Positions 25,814 through 34,465 of a stretch of 64,000 bases of DNA are shown here, one piece after another; the stretch's first letter is position 1, and each line of letters starts with the position of its first letter. The stretch comes from Myxococcales bacterium 68-20 (GTDB lineage Bacteria > Myxococcota_A > Polyangia > Polyangiales > Polyangiaceae): positions 213,017 to 277,016 of the forward strand of contig MKVQ01000049.1 in NCBI GenBank assembly GCA_001899635.1, read 5' to 3'. A program made the translations under genes and the position numbers. The notes beneath the pieces are model-generated. The model did no database searches, was not told the origin of the DNA, and worked only from the letters and a program-made list of their open reading frames with translations.

Positions 25814-25874
25814 TTGTCGGCGCCACGCCGCCGATGCATCGATCCGTCTTCGGTCCGCTGGGCGCGTATGCGAG

Positions 25875-25908
25875 GACTTCGTGCGCGGTGTATGCCGCGC
25901 ACGAAGTC
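25875..25908. terminator. Perfect 14-base hairpin overlapping a stop codon
   Basis: GACTTCGTGCGCGG pairs perfectly with CCGCGCACGAAGTC around a 6-base loop. It lies between the convergent transposase gene and the large lipoprotein gene and overlaps the latter's TGA (25907-25909). It probably terminates both. Confidence 0.7.
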
Positions 25909-28900
25909 ACGGTGTCGGAGGCTTCACCCGCGTACTTGCGCGAAACGCATCGTCGGTGTGATGCGCCGACGTCACGAATGCATCGTACCTATCGCGCGGG
26001 ACCGTGCCGGTCGTGACGTCGAGCGTGAAGTCTTCTTCGATCGATGCTCCCGCGACGGAGATCTTCCTCGAAGCGCTAAGCAGTGGCCCCTTACTCTCGA
26101 ATGGACCTGGAAGGCGCGCGATCTGCGCCTTCGCCGGCAACTCGACACGACGGCGCACGTGGTACTGGGTTGCGTGGTTGATCGCGAGTGCGCTCTCTCT
26201 CGCCGCCTGTGAGGCGTACGTAGAGCTCAGAGTGGTCACGAACGGTCGCGGGAAGACGTAGTGCACGGGATCCATCCCGGGCAGGATCCAGACCCGTGAT
26301 TCCGGCTTCGTCCCTTCGACCTGGGCGTATGCAGGAGCCGTGAGGTCGGCGCGCATCGCGACCTGCCAGCTCCCCTCGCTCGACGAGAGCTCCACCTTCT
26401 CGACGGTTGCGAAGGGAACCCAGCCGAGCGCGATTCCGCGGAGTGCTCGTTGCCGCTCGAGCCCGACGAGCCGCACGAGTGCCTCGGCGAGATCCTGGGC
26501 GGCGTGTCCGCGTAGGAGCACGGTGATTGTGCCCTTCGCGTCACCCTTATCGTCGACGACGAGGCGGATATCGATCTCGTCACGCTCCGCGTCGCCGAAC
26601 GCCGCCGGAAGCGGGGCGATCCGACCGTCCGGGTAGAGCGCATTGCGGCCGCGCAACTCTGGCGAGATACGACCTGCGGGAAGGGGAGGGCCAGGAACAT
26701 CCGCGTCGATCCACACGTCGTTCACGACGCCCGGCTTCGCGGGATCGGGTACCCGCGCAATCGCGAGAGGGTGCATGAAGCGCCCGAAATGCGGAGGGAA
26801 CGAGGCGCTGTCCGAGAACGGATCGTTCTCAGCAACCGCAACGTCGGTCCGGATTCCGAGCTCGCGGAGTGCCTGGACAATCAGCCATGTACGGCTGCCT
26901 TCGTGAGTTGCGAGGATCCCGCGGGCCGTCATGCCATGCCCGCCTGCACGCCCGACGTCGAGGTCGGAGAGCACGATCCCCGAAGCCTCCTTCACGGCCT
27001 GGCCCGAGGCTGCGACGACCTTGTCGACGAGCTCCCGGGAGATCGGGCGTCCGCCTGAAGCCTCGCGCGCCCAGTTCGTCACCTCGGGACTCGCGGCCTC
27101 GAGAGATGCGAGCGTCTCACGAAGCCCGCGCGCTACATCCCCCCATTTTGCCGTCGAAAAGCTTATTCCGACGTTGCGATCCATCTTTGCGACGCCGGGT
27201 TCTAGGCGGCGGACGGGGCGGTCTTTGACGCGCCAGGTCAGGATGCGCTTTGCGTTGGTGGTGGTGGTGGCAACCTCGGAGCGCTCGTCGGCCTTGCCGA
27301 GGATGGGGTGGCTCCAGAGGGATGCCTCGAGAGCTGCGGGGATCGCGAGCTCGATGGTCGCCTCGCGGACCGCGGTGCGCTCGGGCATCAGGTCGGGGGA
27401 ATCGATACCGATGCTGCCCGTTTCGTTCGGAAGGCCCCATCCTTCGTAGATCGCCTCGACCGCGTCGCCGGCCTCGAGCTGGGAAAGGTCGGCGTGGGAC
27501 TGGGCGGCGTTCGGGGTCCGATCCGGCAGGACGACGCGGCCGTCCTTCTTGAAGATGCGCCGGCGCAGGACGCGGAGCGTGTCCTTGCCGAAGAGCATCG
27601 GTGCCGCGGCCTGAGCGTTCGCCTCGACGTCGGTCGTGCCCATCACCCGACGGACGTCGAGCATGGTGAAGTGAACGAGCCCCGAGGGCTCGACGTCGTA
27701 GCGCTCGCGATGGGCGAGAATCGCGGTCGCCGCGTTGGCGATCAATGGACCGACGTTGGGATCGTGGACCACTTTCTCGGCCACGCCCTCGAACTGCGCG
27801 ATCGGATCGTCGCCGGCGTCGCGGAGCAGCGATGGGAGCGCGGACGGAGCGTCACGCGCCGTCGTCGCGAGGCGGAGGAGCTCCGGCACCGCAGCCTTGC
27901 CCTTCGCCGCGTACAGCACCGACAGCGGGCGATCGCCCGGGTTCATCGCATCGAGGAGCTTCTGCGCCCGGCCGAGGTCGCCCGTTTCGATCGCGCTCCG
28001 AGACGAGAGCGAGAGATACAGCTGCGGCGTGCCGGCCAGGGCCCGGAGACGCTCGAGCTCCTTCTCCGCGCCTTCGCGATCTCCGACGGCTCTGAGCGCA
28101 TGGTGACAGGCGAGGCTCGTGCGATCGGCAACCTTGTCGCTGCAGTCGAACGCCACGAGGTCTCGCCCCGTTCGCTCGAAGACGATGCGCTCCGTCTCGG
28201 AGAGAAGCGAGGTGTTCGCGAGCGACGACGACTTGAGCCGCTCGAACGCGGAACGCGCGCGATCGTAGAGGCGCTCGCGGCCTGCCGTCTGCGCCTCGAA
28301 CGCGTCGAGAAGCGCTGTCTGAGAGGTCTTCGTCTTCGCGCGGATCGCATCGAGGTCCGCGAGCGCCTCGATGTGCGCCTCCGCTCGACCTCGCCGCGCG
28401 CCCGCGAGCACGGCGTGCTCGACCCCCGCTTCCCACGACGCCGGCCAGGCCTCGAGCACCCGGTCGTACGCTGCTCGTGCCCGCTCCTGCGCCTTCACGG
28501 CTGGGAGATCGCGCGCATCACGGACGGCGCGGGCGTAGACGAGGAGGAGCTCCGGCGGTGCGTCGGCTCGTGCTACCTGCGGCGAGAGGAGGTTCTCCGC
28601 GAGTCGCGTATCGTTCGCGGCGAGCGCCCCGAGCGCGACCGCAACGCGCTCGGGATCCGTGTGCGGATCCGGCGGAGCCACCGTCACCGCACGCTTCATC
28701 GTCGCGCTCGCCGTCGATCCCGGTGCCGGTGCGTGCGCCCGGAGCGGCTTGCCCCCCGCATCCCACGCACCGATCTCGACGGACGAGAAGTCCTGATCCA
28801 TGCCGACGCGAACGACGAGCCGAAGCGTCCCCGCCGATGTCTCCACCCGCGCGTGTCGAGGCACCGATCGCAAGCCGGCGGCGTGCGGCCGCTCGATCGC

Positions 28901-29713
28901 GATCTGGCCGCCGACCCGCATCACCGCGGCTGCCGAGGAGCGAAGGCCGACGCCGATCCATCCGGCCTTCGGAACGTCGACGTCGACCGCGACCTCACGC
29001 ACGCCCGGCGTGCTCGTCTCGGCGTAGAGCGGCAAGCGGCAGCCGAATCCGCTCACCTTCATCGGTCTGAGCTTCGGCGTGAACGGACCAGGGCCGGGCA
29101 CTTCTTTCGGCATCGGCGCGGCGGAGCTGTCGAGGAGCGCCGCTTCACGCACGCCGCTCACGGTCATCCACGCCACCGGACCGATCACCGCTGCTTCACG
29201 CGCGCAGCCCGTCGCCGCACGGAGGTCGGCCGCCGCCTTCGCGTCGCCACGTCGTTCCGCGAGCGTCAGTCGAGCGTTCGCGATCAGCGCCGGCACGAAG
29301 GGGCCCTCGGCGCTGGAAGCGACCTTTGCCAGGCGCTCGTCGACGGTCCCACCGCTCTTCTTCAGCACGGAAGGATCGACGCGATCCACGAGCGCGCTCG
29401 ACGTCGTGGCCTCGGCGAACGCCGTGAAATCGTGATGGACCAGCGCGTCGAGTGATGCCGTCGCGATCGCGATGCTCGACGGATTGTCCGGCGACGCTGC
29501 CGCGGCCGACAGCGCCTTCATGTAAAGGTCGACGGCCTTCACCGGATCCCCGATGGCATCCTCTCGGAATGCGGCGGCAAGCGGCGTCGAGAGATCAGCG
29601 AGCCCCCCCGGCGCTCTGACCTGCGCGTTACCGCCACCACAAGCGGCGAGCGCAGCGGCGAGGAGGAGGAGCGTCGTCGGAGCGAGAGCCTTCTTCATAC
29701 CGGGCGCCTTCAT
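25907..29713 (-). CDS. Giant lipoprotein, degenerate transglutaminase-type paralogue of its neighbour
   Basis: The 1,268-residue protein starts with a lipoprotein signal (LLLLAAALAAC). ATG 29713 overlaps the upstream stop (TGATG) and has GGAGG eight bases ahead; ATG 29698 is also possible. The N-terminal 700 residues are helical, TPR-like (RARAAYDRVLEAWPASWEAG, YLSLSSRSAIETGDLGRAQK). The C-terminal half follows the DUF3857 plus transglutaminase plan of the upstream neighbour (RIFKKDGRVVLP). Where that protein has REGDCDDKAILLITLL, this one has THEGSRTWLIVQALRELGI, so the catalytic Cys is gone. A structural or binding role on the envelope is likely. It forms a two-gene unit with the upstream paralogue. 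Confidence 0.8.
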   Translation of the reverse strand: MKAPGMKKALAPTTLLLLAAALAACGGGNAQVRAPGGLADLSTPLAAAFREDAIGDPVKAVDLYMKALSAAAASPDNPSSIAIATASLDALVHHDFTAFAEATTSSALVDRVDPSVLKKSGGTVDERLAKVASSAEGPFVPALIANARLTLAERRGDAKAAADLRAATGCAREAAVIGPVAWMTVSGVREAALLDSSAAPMPKEVPGPGPFTPKLRPMKVSGFGCRLPLYAETSTPGVREVAVDVDVPKAGWIGVGLRSSAAAVMRVGGQIAIERPHAAGLRSVPRHARVETSAGTLRLVVRVGMDQDFSSVEIGAWDAGGKPLRAHAPAPGSTASATMKRAVTVAPPDPHTDPERVAVALGALAANDTRLAENLLSPQVARADAPPELLLVYARAVRDARDLPAVKAQERARAAYDRVLEAWPASWEAGVEHAVLAGARRGRAEAHIEALADLDAIRAKTKTSQTALLDAFEAQTAGRERLYDRARSAFERLKSSSLANTSLLSETERIVFERTGRDLVAFDCSDKVADRTSLACHHALRAVGDREGAEKELERLRALAGTPQLYLSLSSRSAIETGDLGRAQKLLDAMNPGDRPLSVLYAAKGKAAVPELLRLATTARDAPSALPSLLRDAGDDPIAQFEGVAEKVVHDPNVGPLIANAATAILAHRERYDVEPSGLVHFTMLDVRRVMGTTDVEANAQAAAPMLFGKDTLRVLRRRIFKKDGRVVLPDRTPNAAQSHADLSQLEAGDAVEAIYEGWGLPNETGSIGIDSPDLMPERTAVREATIELAIPAALEASLWSHPILGKADERSEVATTTTNAKRILTWRVKDRPVRRLEPGVAKMDRNVGISFSTAKWGDVARGLRETLASLEAASPEVTNWAREASGGRPISRELVDKVVAASGQAVKEASGIVLSDLDVGRAGGHGMTARGILATHEGSRTWLIVQALRELGIRTDVAVAENDPFSDSASFPPHFGRFMHPLAIARVPDPAKPGVVNDVWIDADVPGPPLPAGRISPELRGRNALYPDGRIAPLPAAFGDAERDEIDIRLVVDDKGDAKGTITVLLRGHAAQDLAEALVRLVGLERQRALRGIALGWVPFATVEKVELSSSEGSWQVAMRADLTAPAYAQVEGTKPESRVWILPGMDPVHYVFPRPFVTTLSSTYASQAARESALAINHATQYHVRRRVELPAKAQIARLPGPFESKGPLLSASRKISVAGASIEEDFTLDVTTGTVPRDRYDAFVTSAHHTDDAFRASTRVKPPTP

Positions 29714-32700
29714 CACTTCGCCTCCACGAGGCGCACTTCCTTGTGCATCAGCGCATCCACCTGCTGGACCCAAGTCCGCCAGGACGTGTACTTCTCGACG
29801 GGGATGAGGTGCTGGTCGAACACCACGCTCCGCTTGATGATCAGCGCCCGCGGATCTCGCGGATCGCGGGCGATCTCGAGGTGCGCCTTGCCGAACTCGC
29901 CGCCGTTCGCGTCGCCGCCGGGCGGGAGCTCGCCCCACGTCATCCCCGGAGGCGCGACGGCGCGCACGGTACGGTTCTGATGGCTCGGCGCGAAGTATGA
30001 CGGGAGGAGGACCGGCAACGTCCGCGTCGGCAGCGGCGCGATCTGTGAGCCATAGGTCGCCGCGGGCGAGAGCGGGAGCACGAGGTCCTTGCCCTCCCGC
30101 CGCGCCATCGCGCGCGAGCGAGCCTTGTACTTCACGAGCGCCTGTCCTTTCGGGAGGTCGCCTCTGAAGTCGATCGTCTTGTCGAGATCGATGCTGGAGA
30201 ACCAGGGCGCCACGAGCACGTCCTCGACGTACTGAGCGCGCGCCTCGGCTTGGGAGAGGTTCGTACGAAGCCAGAACGCCCCGTCGCCCGAGTGACGCTC
30301 CTCGCCGGTGAGCTCGCCTGAGCCGTCCGAGGCGATCGAGAGCTGCCAGCTCACATCCGCGCCGTGATCGTCGGGTGAGCTCGGCGGAAGCTGGACGATC
30401 TCGGCGGGGCCGTTGTCCATCCGGAGCGCGACCGCACGTGCATCCATCGACGGGATCGGGCCGAGGCGCGACTGCGGGCTCGTCGCGTCGAGGTATTGCC
30501 CGCCGTTCGGTCCGGGGAGGAACGCGATCCCGTGATCGAACATCGGCACGGCGGCGTTCTTCGCGAGGAGCACGGAGGGCTGGCCCGTCATGCGCGTCTG
30601 CACCATGACCTCCTGCGCCTCGATTCCGATCGACCGAAGGAGCGTGATGAGGAGGATCGCCTTGTCGTCGCAGTCGCCTTCGCGACGCGCGAGTAGTTGC
30701 TGCGGTCGGTTCGGAAGCCACCACTCTCCGGAGACGTAGTTCACGTAGCGGATGTCGTCGGCGACGAACTCGAAGAGCGCGCGGAGCTTCTCCTCACGAG
30801 TCCGCTTCCCCTTCGTGAGCTCGGCCGCGATCCGGCGCACCTCCTCATCGGGCTCGGTGAATCCGCGGATCGCCTCCGAGTACCACTTGCGGAAGTCGGC
30901 CCACGTCTTGAAGGTCGAGCCGACGATGACGGGCGCGATCTCGGATGTGTGCGGGGCGAGCGGCTCTTCGGGCAGGATCAGCGGCTTGTCCCAGATCAAC
31001 TGGAGGACGTGGACGCCGCGCTCCTTGTCTTCCTTCTCGATGCGCTTGTACGGAGCGAGCTTGTCGTTGAGGACGTCGACGTAGAGCGGATGCCCCGGCA
31101 TCGTCTCGACGATGACCTCGTTGTAGAGGAGCGGGTGGCTGGCCGGCGAGCCTGCGTAGTCCAGGAAGTAGAACGGCGCGTCGCCTCGGCCACCGACGGC
31201 GGTGCTCGTCCACTGTCGGATCGCGACCTCGACGGTGTCGCCGGGCTCGAGCTCCGGCCAGCGGATCCGGGGGCGAGAGCCGTCGTTGTGCTCTTCGACC
31301 GGGAACGCGACGCCGCCGTCTTTGCGATGAACGCGCGCCTTGAGGATCTCGGTGAGATCGCCCTCCGGGGGGATCGGCTCGAACAGCTCCTGCTGGTTGC
31401 GCGGCGCGATCACGATCTCGCGGGCGTAGTGGATCAGCTGCGAGACGCGATTGTCCGCGTGCATGCGAACGGCCCGGAGCCAGTGGAGCTCCCGGTCGGC
31501 GACGTCGGGCGCTCCGGTCGGGACTCCCTTGCGACGAGCGAGGATCGTCTCGCTCTTCGCGAGGTAGCGCTCGTCGTCGCGTGCCTCCGCAGGGCTCGCG
31601 GGGCCCTTGCCGGCGGCCGCCTTGGCGCGCATCGCGAGCTCGGCGCGGTACTTCGCGTCTCCCGGGGAGAGCTCGCGCGCGCGTCGGAGCGCGACGAGCA
31701 CGAGCTCCTTGTCCTTCGGATCCTTCGAGGCCGCGGCGACCTCACGTGCGAGCCCGGCCCACGCCTCCGGACGGTTCGGTGCCCACTTGCAGATCGTGCG
31801 ATAGAGCTGTGCTGCGAGCTCATGGCCGCCCGCCTCGACGACGTGGCGCACGACGCTCAGCGCTTCGTCCGCGTCGTCCATCCCGCCGGCGAAGGCGTCC
31901 TTCGCAGCGGCCTCGACCTCGTTCCGGCTTCGTGAGCCCATGGCATCGACGAGGACCTCGCCGCGAATGCCGCGTCGTGACAGCTCTTCGGTGACCGAGA
32001 CCCACGTGGTCACGTCGCTCGAGCGGGCCGAGGAGGCGAGCTCGAACATGAGCGCGAGCGGCAGCTTCTCCTTGCCGGCCTTGAACGCGGTCGCCATGTC
32101 GCGCATCGCGCGGACACCGAGCGCGTCGACCCGGAGCGCGCGCGCGATCCGGGCGGAGAGGAGGAGCGCTTCACCATCGCTCTTGCCGTCGATCTTCGCG
32201 CCTCGCAAGGTCGCGATCGCCCAGTCGGGGGTCTCGGACTCGAGGTGCTGGTCGACGAGGCGTCGGTCGATGAACGCCTTCGTCACCGCGTCGCCGGCCT
32301 TCTCGGCCGCGGTTCGGGCGCGGTAGAGCCGAGCGCTGCGGTTGGCGGCAGAGGAGGTGACCCATGCCGCCATCGCGAGGCGATCGGGATCGAGGTCCTT
32401 GTTCTGGAGCAGGGCGTCGAGCTGTCCCGGAGCGCGCGGGCTTTTCTCGTCATCGGCGCCGCTCAGCGTGCGGACGGTCGCAGCTGCGAGGAGCGCATCG
32501 GCCGAGCCTTTCCCATTGGCGGCCTGGATCAGCGGAGTGACCAGCTTCACCGGCTTCACCGCTCCCCACGCGATGGTCTGCCCGGGCGCGAGTGACAGGT
32601 CGGCGCTCGCCTTGACGTCGACCGGCTGGTGCTTGTCGTCGGTGATGCGGAGGCGGACGCGGCCGGAGTCGTCGAGCGCTCCACTGCAGACCTTCGCGGC

Positions 32701-33612
32701 GACGATGTGCGGACCGGCCGAGGCATCGACTTTCGCGGCGAGGCGATCGAAGCGCATCATCTCGTGGACGTCGTCGCTCTTGTCGACGTCGACTCCGTCG
32801 AAGACGAGGCGCGCAGTGCCAGCTGCTGCGAGGCGCACGATGATGGGCGTCTTGGCGTCGAGCGTGATCTTCGACGCGATCCAGGTGCAGCTTTCCTTGC
32901 GGGGGTGGACGAAGAGATCGAGGGGGACGCCGCGCGCCTGCGCGAAAGTCTCCGGGATCTGGCGCCAGGCGACCTCGACCGTGCCCCACGAGTAGATCGC
33001 TTTCGGATCGACGAACGCCGCGGCGCTCTTCTGTGTCTCGGGGCCGTCGTGAGCGTCGAGACCGCCGCCGGTATCGCGGAAGGGACCGAGGACGGAGACT
33101 GCCGTGACGATGCCTGCCTCGGAGCGAGCGCTGCTCGCGCCCGCGACGGTGCCCTCGTTCGGCTCGTATGCCCGCGCTAGCGCGGCGGCCTCGCCACGGA
33201 CCTCGGAGATCGGGGGGAGGGTCGCGATCAGCTCTCTCGTCGCCTGGAGGGGAGCACCATGGCTGGCGCGATCCGATAGCGATGCGATGACGCTGAGCGC
33301 GGCGACCCGATCCGCGTCGCTCGTCGCGGCGCTCGCTCGCTTCTTCTGAGCGTCGATCGTCGCGTCGGGCGTCTCGCCCGTGTAGCGGCTCACCGCGTTT
33401 GCAGCTGCCGTCCCACGTCCGGACGGCGCCGTCGTTCTGCCCGACGCTTGCCCTCGGGCGATCGACGCGCCCGGAAGGATGCTCATCGCGACGAGCGACG
33501 CGAGGACGAATGCCCCTGCACGGGTCGAGCCCCGAGCCCTGCGAGCCGGCCTCCCGCTTGCGGGGGGGATGGCCGGCCGGGACGACGTAGGGCGGGGAGG
33601 GGGCCAGAACAT
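29713..33612 (-). CDS. Giant envelope protein with DUF3857 and active-looking transglutaminase-like domain
   Basis: Of 1,299 residues, the start shows a Pro/Arg-rich segment and a signal or anchor helix (GAFVLASLVAMSILPGASIA). A long helical-repeat region of about 700 residues follows. A DUF3857-type beta domain (VHRKDGGVAFPVEEHNDGSR) leads to a transglutaminase-like fold (WWLPNRPQQLLARREGDCDD). Cys981 of EGDCDDK, His of MFDHGIAFL and Asp of YLDATSP form the expected triad. The C-terminus is another beta domain. Such proteins are common in Bacteroidetes and Myxococcota; reaction and partner are unknown. ATG 33612 is preferred over the in-frame start at 33642. The TGA overlaps the ATG of its degenerate paralogue. 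Confidence 0.82.
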   Translation of the reverse strand: MFWPPPRPTSSRPAIPPASGRPARRARGSTRAGAFVLASLVAMSILPGASIARGQASGRTTAPSGRGTAAANAVSRYTGETPDATIDAQKKRASAATSDADRVAALSVIASLSDRASHGAPLQATRELIATLPPISEVRGEAAALARAYEPNEGTVAGASSARSEAGIVTAVSVLGPFRDTGGGLDAHDGPETQKSAAAFVDPKAIYSWGTVEVAWRQIPETFAQARGVPLDLFVHPRKESCTWIASKITLDAKTPIIVRLAAAGTARLVFDGVDVDKSDDVHEMMRFDRLAAKVDASAGPHIVAAKVCSGALDDSGRVRLRITDDKHQPVDVKASADLSLAPGQTIAWGAVKPVKLVTPLIQAANGKGSADALLAAATVRTLSGADDEKSPRAPGQLDALLQNKDLDPDRLAMAAWVTSSAANRSARLYRARTAAEKAGDAVTKAFIDRRLVDQHLESETPDWAIATLRGAKIDGKSDGEALLLSARIARALRVDALGVRAMRDMATAFKAGKEKLPLALMFELASSARSSDVTTWVSVTEELSRRGIRGEVLVDAMGSRSRNEVEAAAKDAFAGGMDDADEALSVVRHVVEAGGHELAAQLYRTICKWAPNRPEAWAGLAREVAAASKDPKDKELVLVALRRARELSPGDAKYRAELAMRAKAAAGKGPASPAEARDDERYLAKSETILARRKGVPTGAPDVADRELHWLRAVRMHADNRVSQLIHYAREIVIAPRNQQELFEPIPPEGDLTEILKARVHRKDGGVAFPVEEHNDGSRPRIRWPELEPGDTVEVAIRQWTSTAVGGRGDAPFYFLDYAGSPASHPLLYNEVIVETMPGHPLYVDVLNDKLAPYKRIEKEDKERGVHVLQLIWDKPLILPEEPLAPHTSEIAPVIVGSTFKTWADFRKWYSEAIRGFTEPDEEVRRIAAELTKGKRTREEKLRALFEFVADDIRYVNYVSGEWWLPNRPQQLLARREGDCDDKAILLITLLRSIGIEAQEVMVQTRMTGQPSVLLAKNAAVPMFDHGIAFLPGPNGGQYLDATSPQSRLGPIPSMDARAVALRMDNGPAEIVQLPPSSPDDHGADVSWQLSIASDGSGELTGEERHSGDGAFWLRTNLSQAEARAQYVEDVLVAPWFSSIDLDKTIDFRGDLPKGQALVKYKARSRAMARREGKDLVLPLSPAATYGSQIAPLPTRTLPVLLPSYFAPSHQNRTVRAVAPPGMTWGELPPGGDANGGEFGKAHLEIARDPRDPRALIIKRSVVFDQHLIPVEKYTSWRTWVQQVDALMHKEVRLVEAK

Positions 33613-33654
33613 GTGGCGGTACTCTAGGGGCTTTCCGAGCATTTACCGAGATCG

Positions 33655-33812
33655 AATGGGGCGTCTTGCAAGCTCCGACGTTGCGGCCGAGATGGGCTCT
33701 GACCGTTTCGGCCCCACAAGCTCCGACGTTGCGAATGGGGCGCCTTGCAAGCTCCGACGTTGCGGCCGAGATGGGCTCCGACCGTTTCGGCCCCACAAGC
33801 TCCGACGTTGCG
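33655..33812 (+). repeat. 79-base tandem duplication inside the array
   Basis: Unit 33655-33733 is followed directly by 33734-33812, identical at 77 of 79 bases (differences at the T/C of GTCTTG/GCCTTG and CTCTGACC/CTCCGACC). Each unit carries two CCGACGTTGC elements. The near-identity means a recent duplication. Confidence 0.92.
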
Positions 33813-34345
33813 GTGGAGAGGCATCCGCGCCGGTCCGACGTTGCGCGGTGGTCGAAGTCGAATGCCTCGAAGCTGCTCCGACGTTGCGGTCGAAGTCCCC
33901 GACGTTACGGTCGAACTCGCGCGCCGACGTTGCGGGGAGCGAGGGCTTCGAAGCTTCTCCGACGTTGCGGGGACGAGGACTTCGAAGCTGCTCCGACGTT
34001 GTTGTCGGAGTCGAAGGGGACTCGAAGCCGGAAGCGCTTCGGAGCGTCTCCGACGTTGCGTTGCGGTCACGTTGCGTTGTGGTCGAAGGCCGCGACGTCA
34101 CGGTCGAAGTCGAGCTCCGACGCTGCTGGGACGAGCGGGGGGCGAAACGGCTCCGACGTTGAACGCGGCCGAAGTCGAGCGCCGAAAGCAGTTCCGACGT
34201 TGCCCGGCGGCCGCACTCGAATGGGCCTCGAAGGCGGAAGTGCTCGAAGCGGTTCCGACGTCGGTCGTCGCGGTCGAAGTCCCCGACGTTGCAGTCGAAG
34301 TCCGGCTCCGACGTTGCGGCTCGAAGCTTCTCCGACGTTGCGTTC
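33655..34345 (+). repeat. Array of CCGACGTTGC elements in one orientation
   Basis: Exact copies of the 10-mer begin at 33675, 33723, 33754, 33802, 33835, 33878, 33924, 33959, 34050, 34194, 34283, 34308 and 34332. Variants lie at 33899, 33993, 34092, 34117, 34153 and 34255. The consensus is close to CTCCGACGTTGCGG, with CCG/CGG arms that could form a short hairpin. Spacing is irregular, about 21-60 bases. TCGAAG or GGTCGAAGTC often flanks the core. The array fills the 850-base gap 33613-34465 between divergent genes. No convincing reading frame lies in it. The same core lies beside the RAYT gene at 24.6 kb. Confidence 0.9.
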
Positions 34346-34465
34346 GAAGGCCGAGGGTTGCGGTGGAAAGCCGCGGCGATGCGGCTCGGGGGGAGGCGCG
34401 GCGCGGAGAGAGCCCTTGCGTATCCGCGTTGATGGGCCAAACTGCCTTCCGGTCCGGGGAGCACA

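Noticed and set aside
26838-27177. CCGACGTTGC at 27168 and its reverse complement at 26838, as inserted repeats
   Set aside because: Both lie inside a coding gene in frame (encoding R-N-V-G and T-D-V-A type codons), without the flanking context of the other copies, so chance is enough.
33660-34345. CRISPR array
   Set aside because: Repeats are about 10-14 bases with irregular spacing and there are no cas genes; the units are better explained as REP-like elements.
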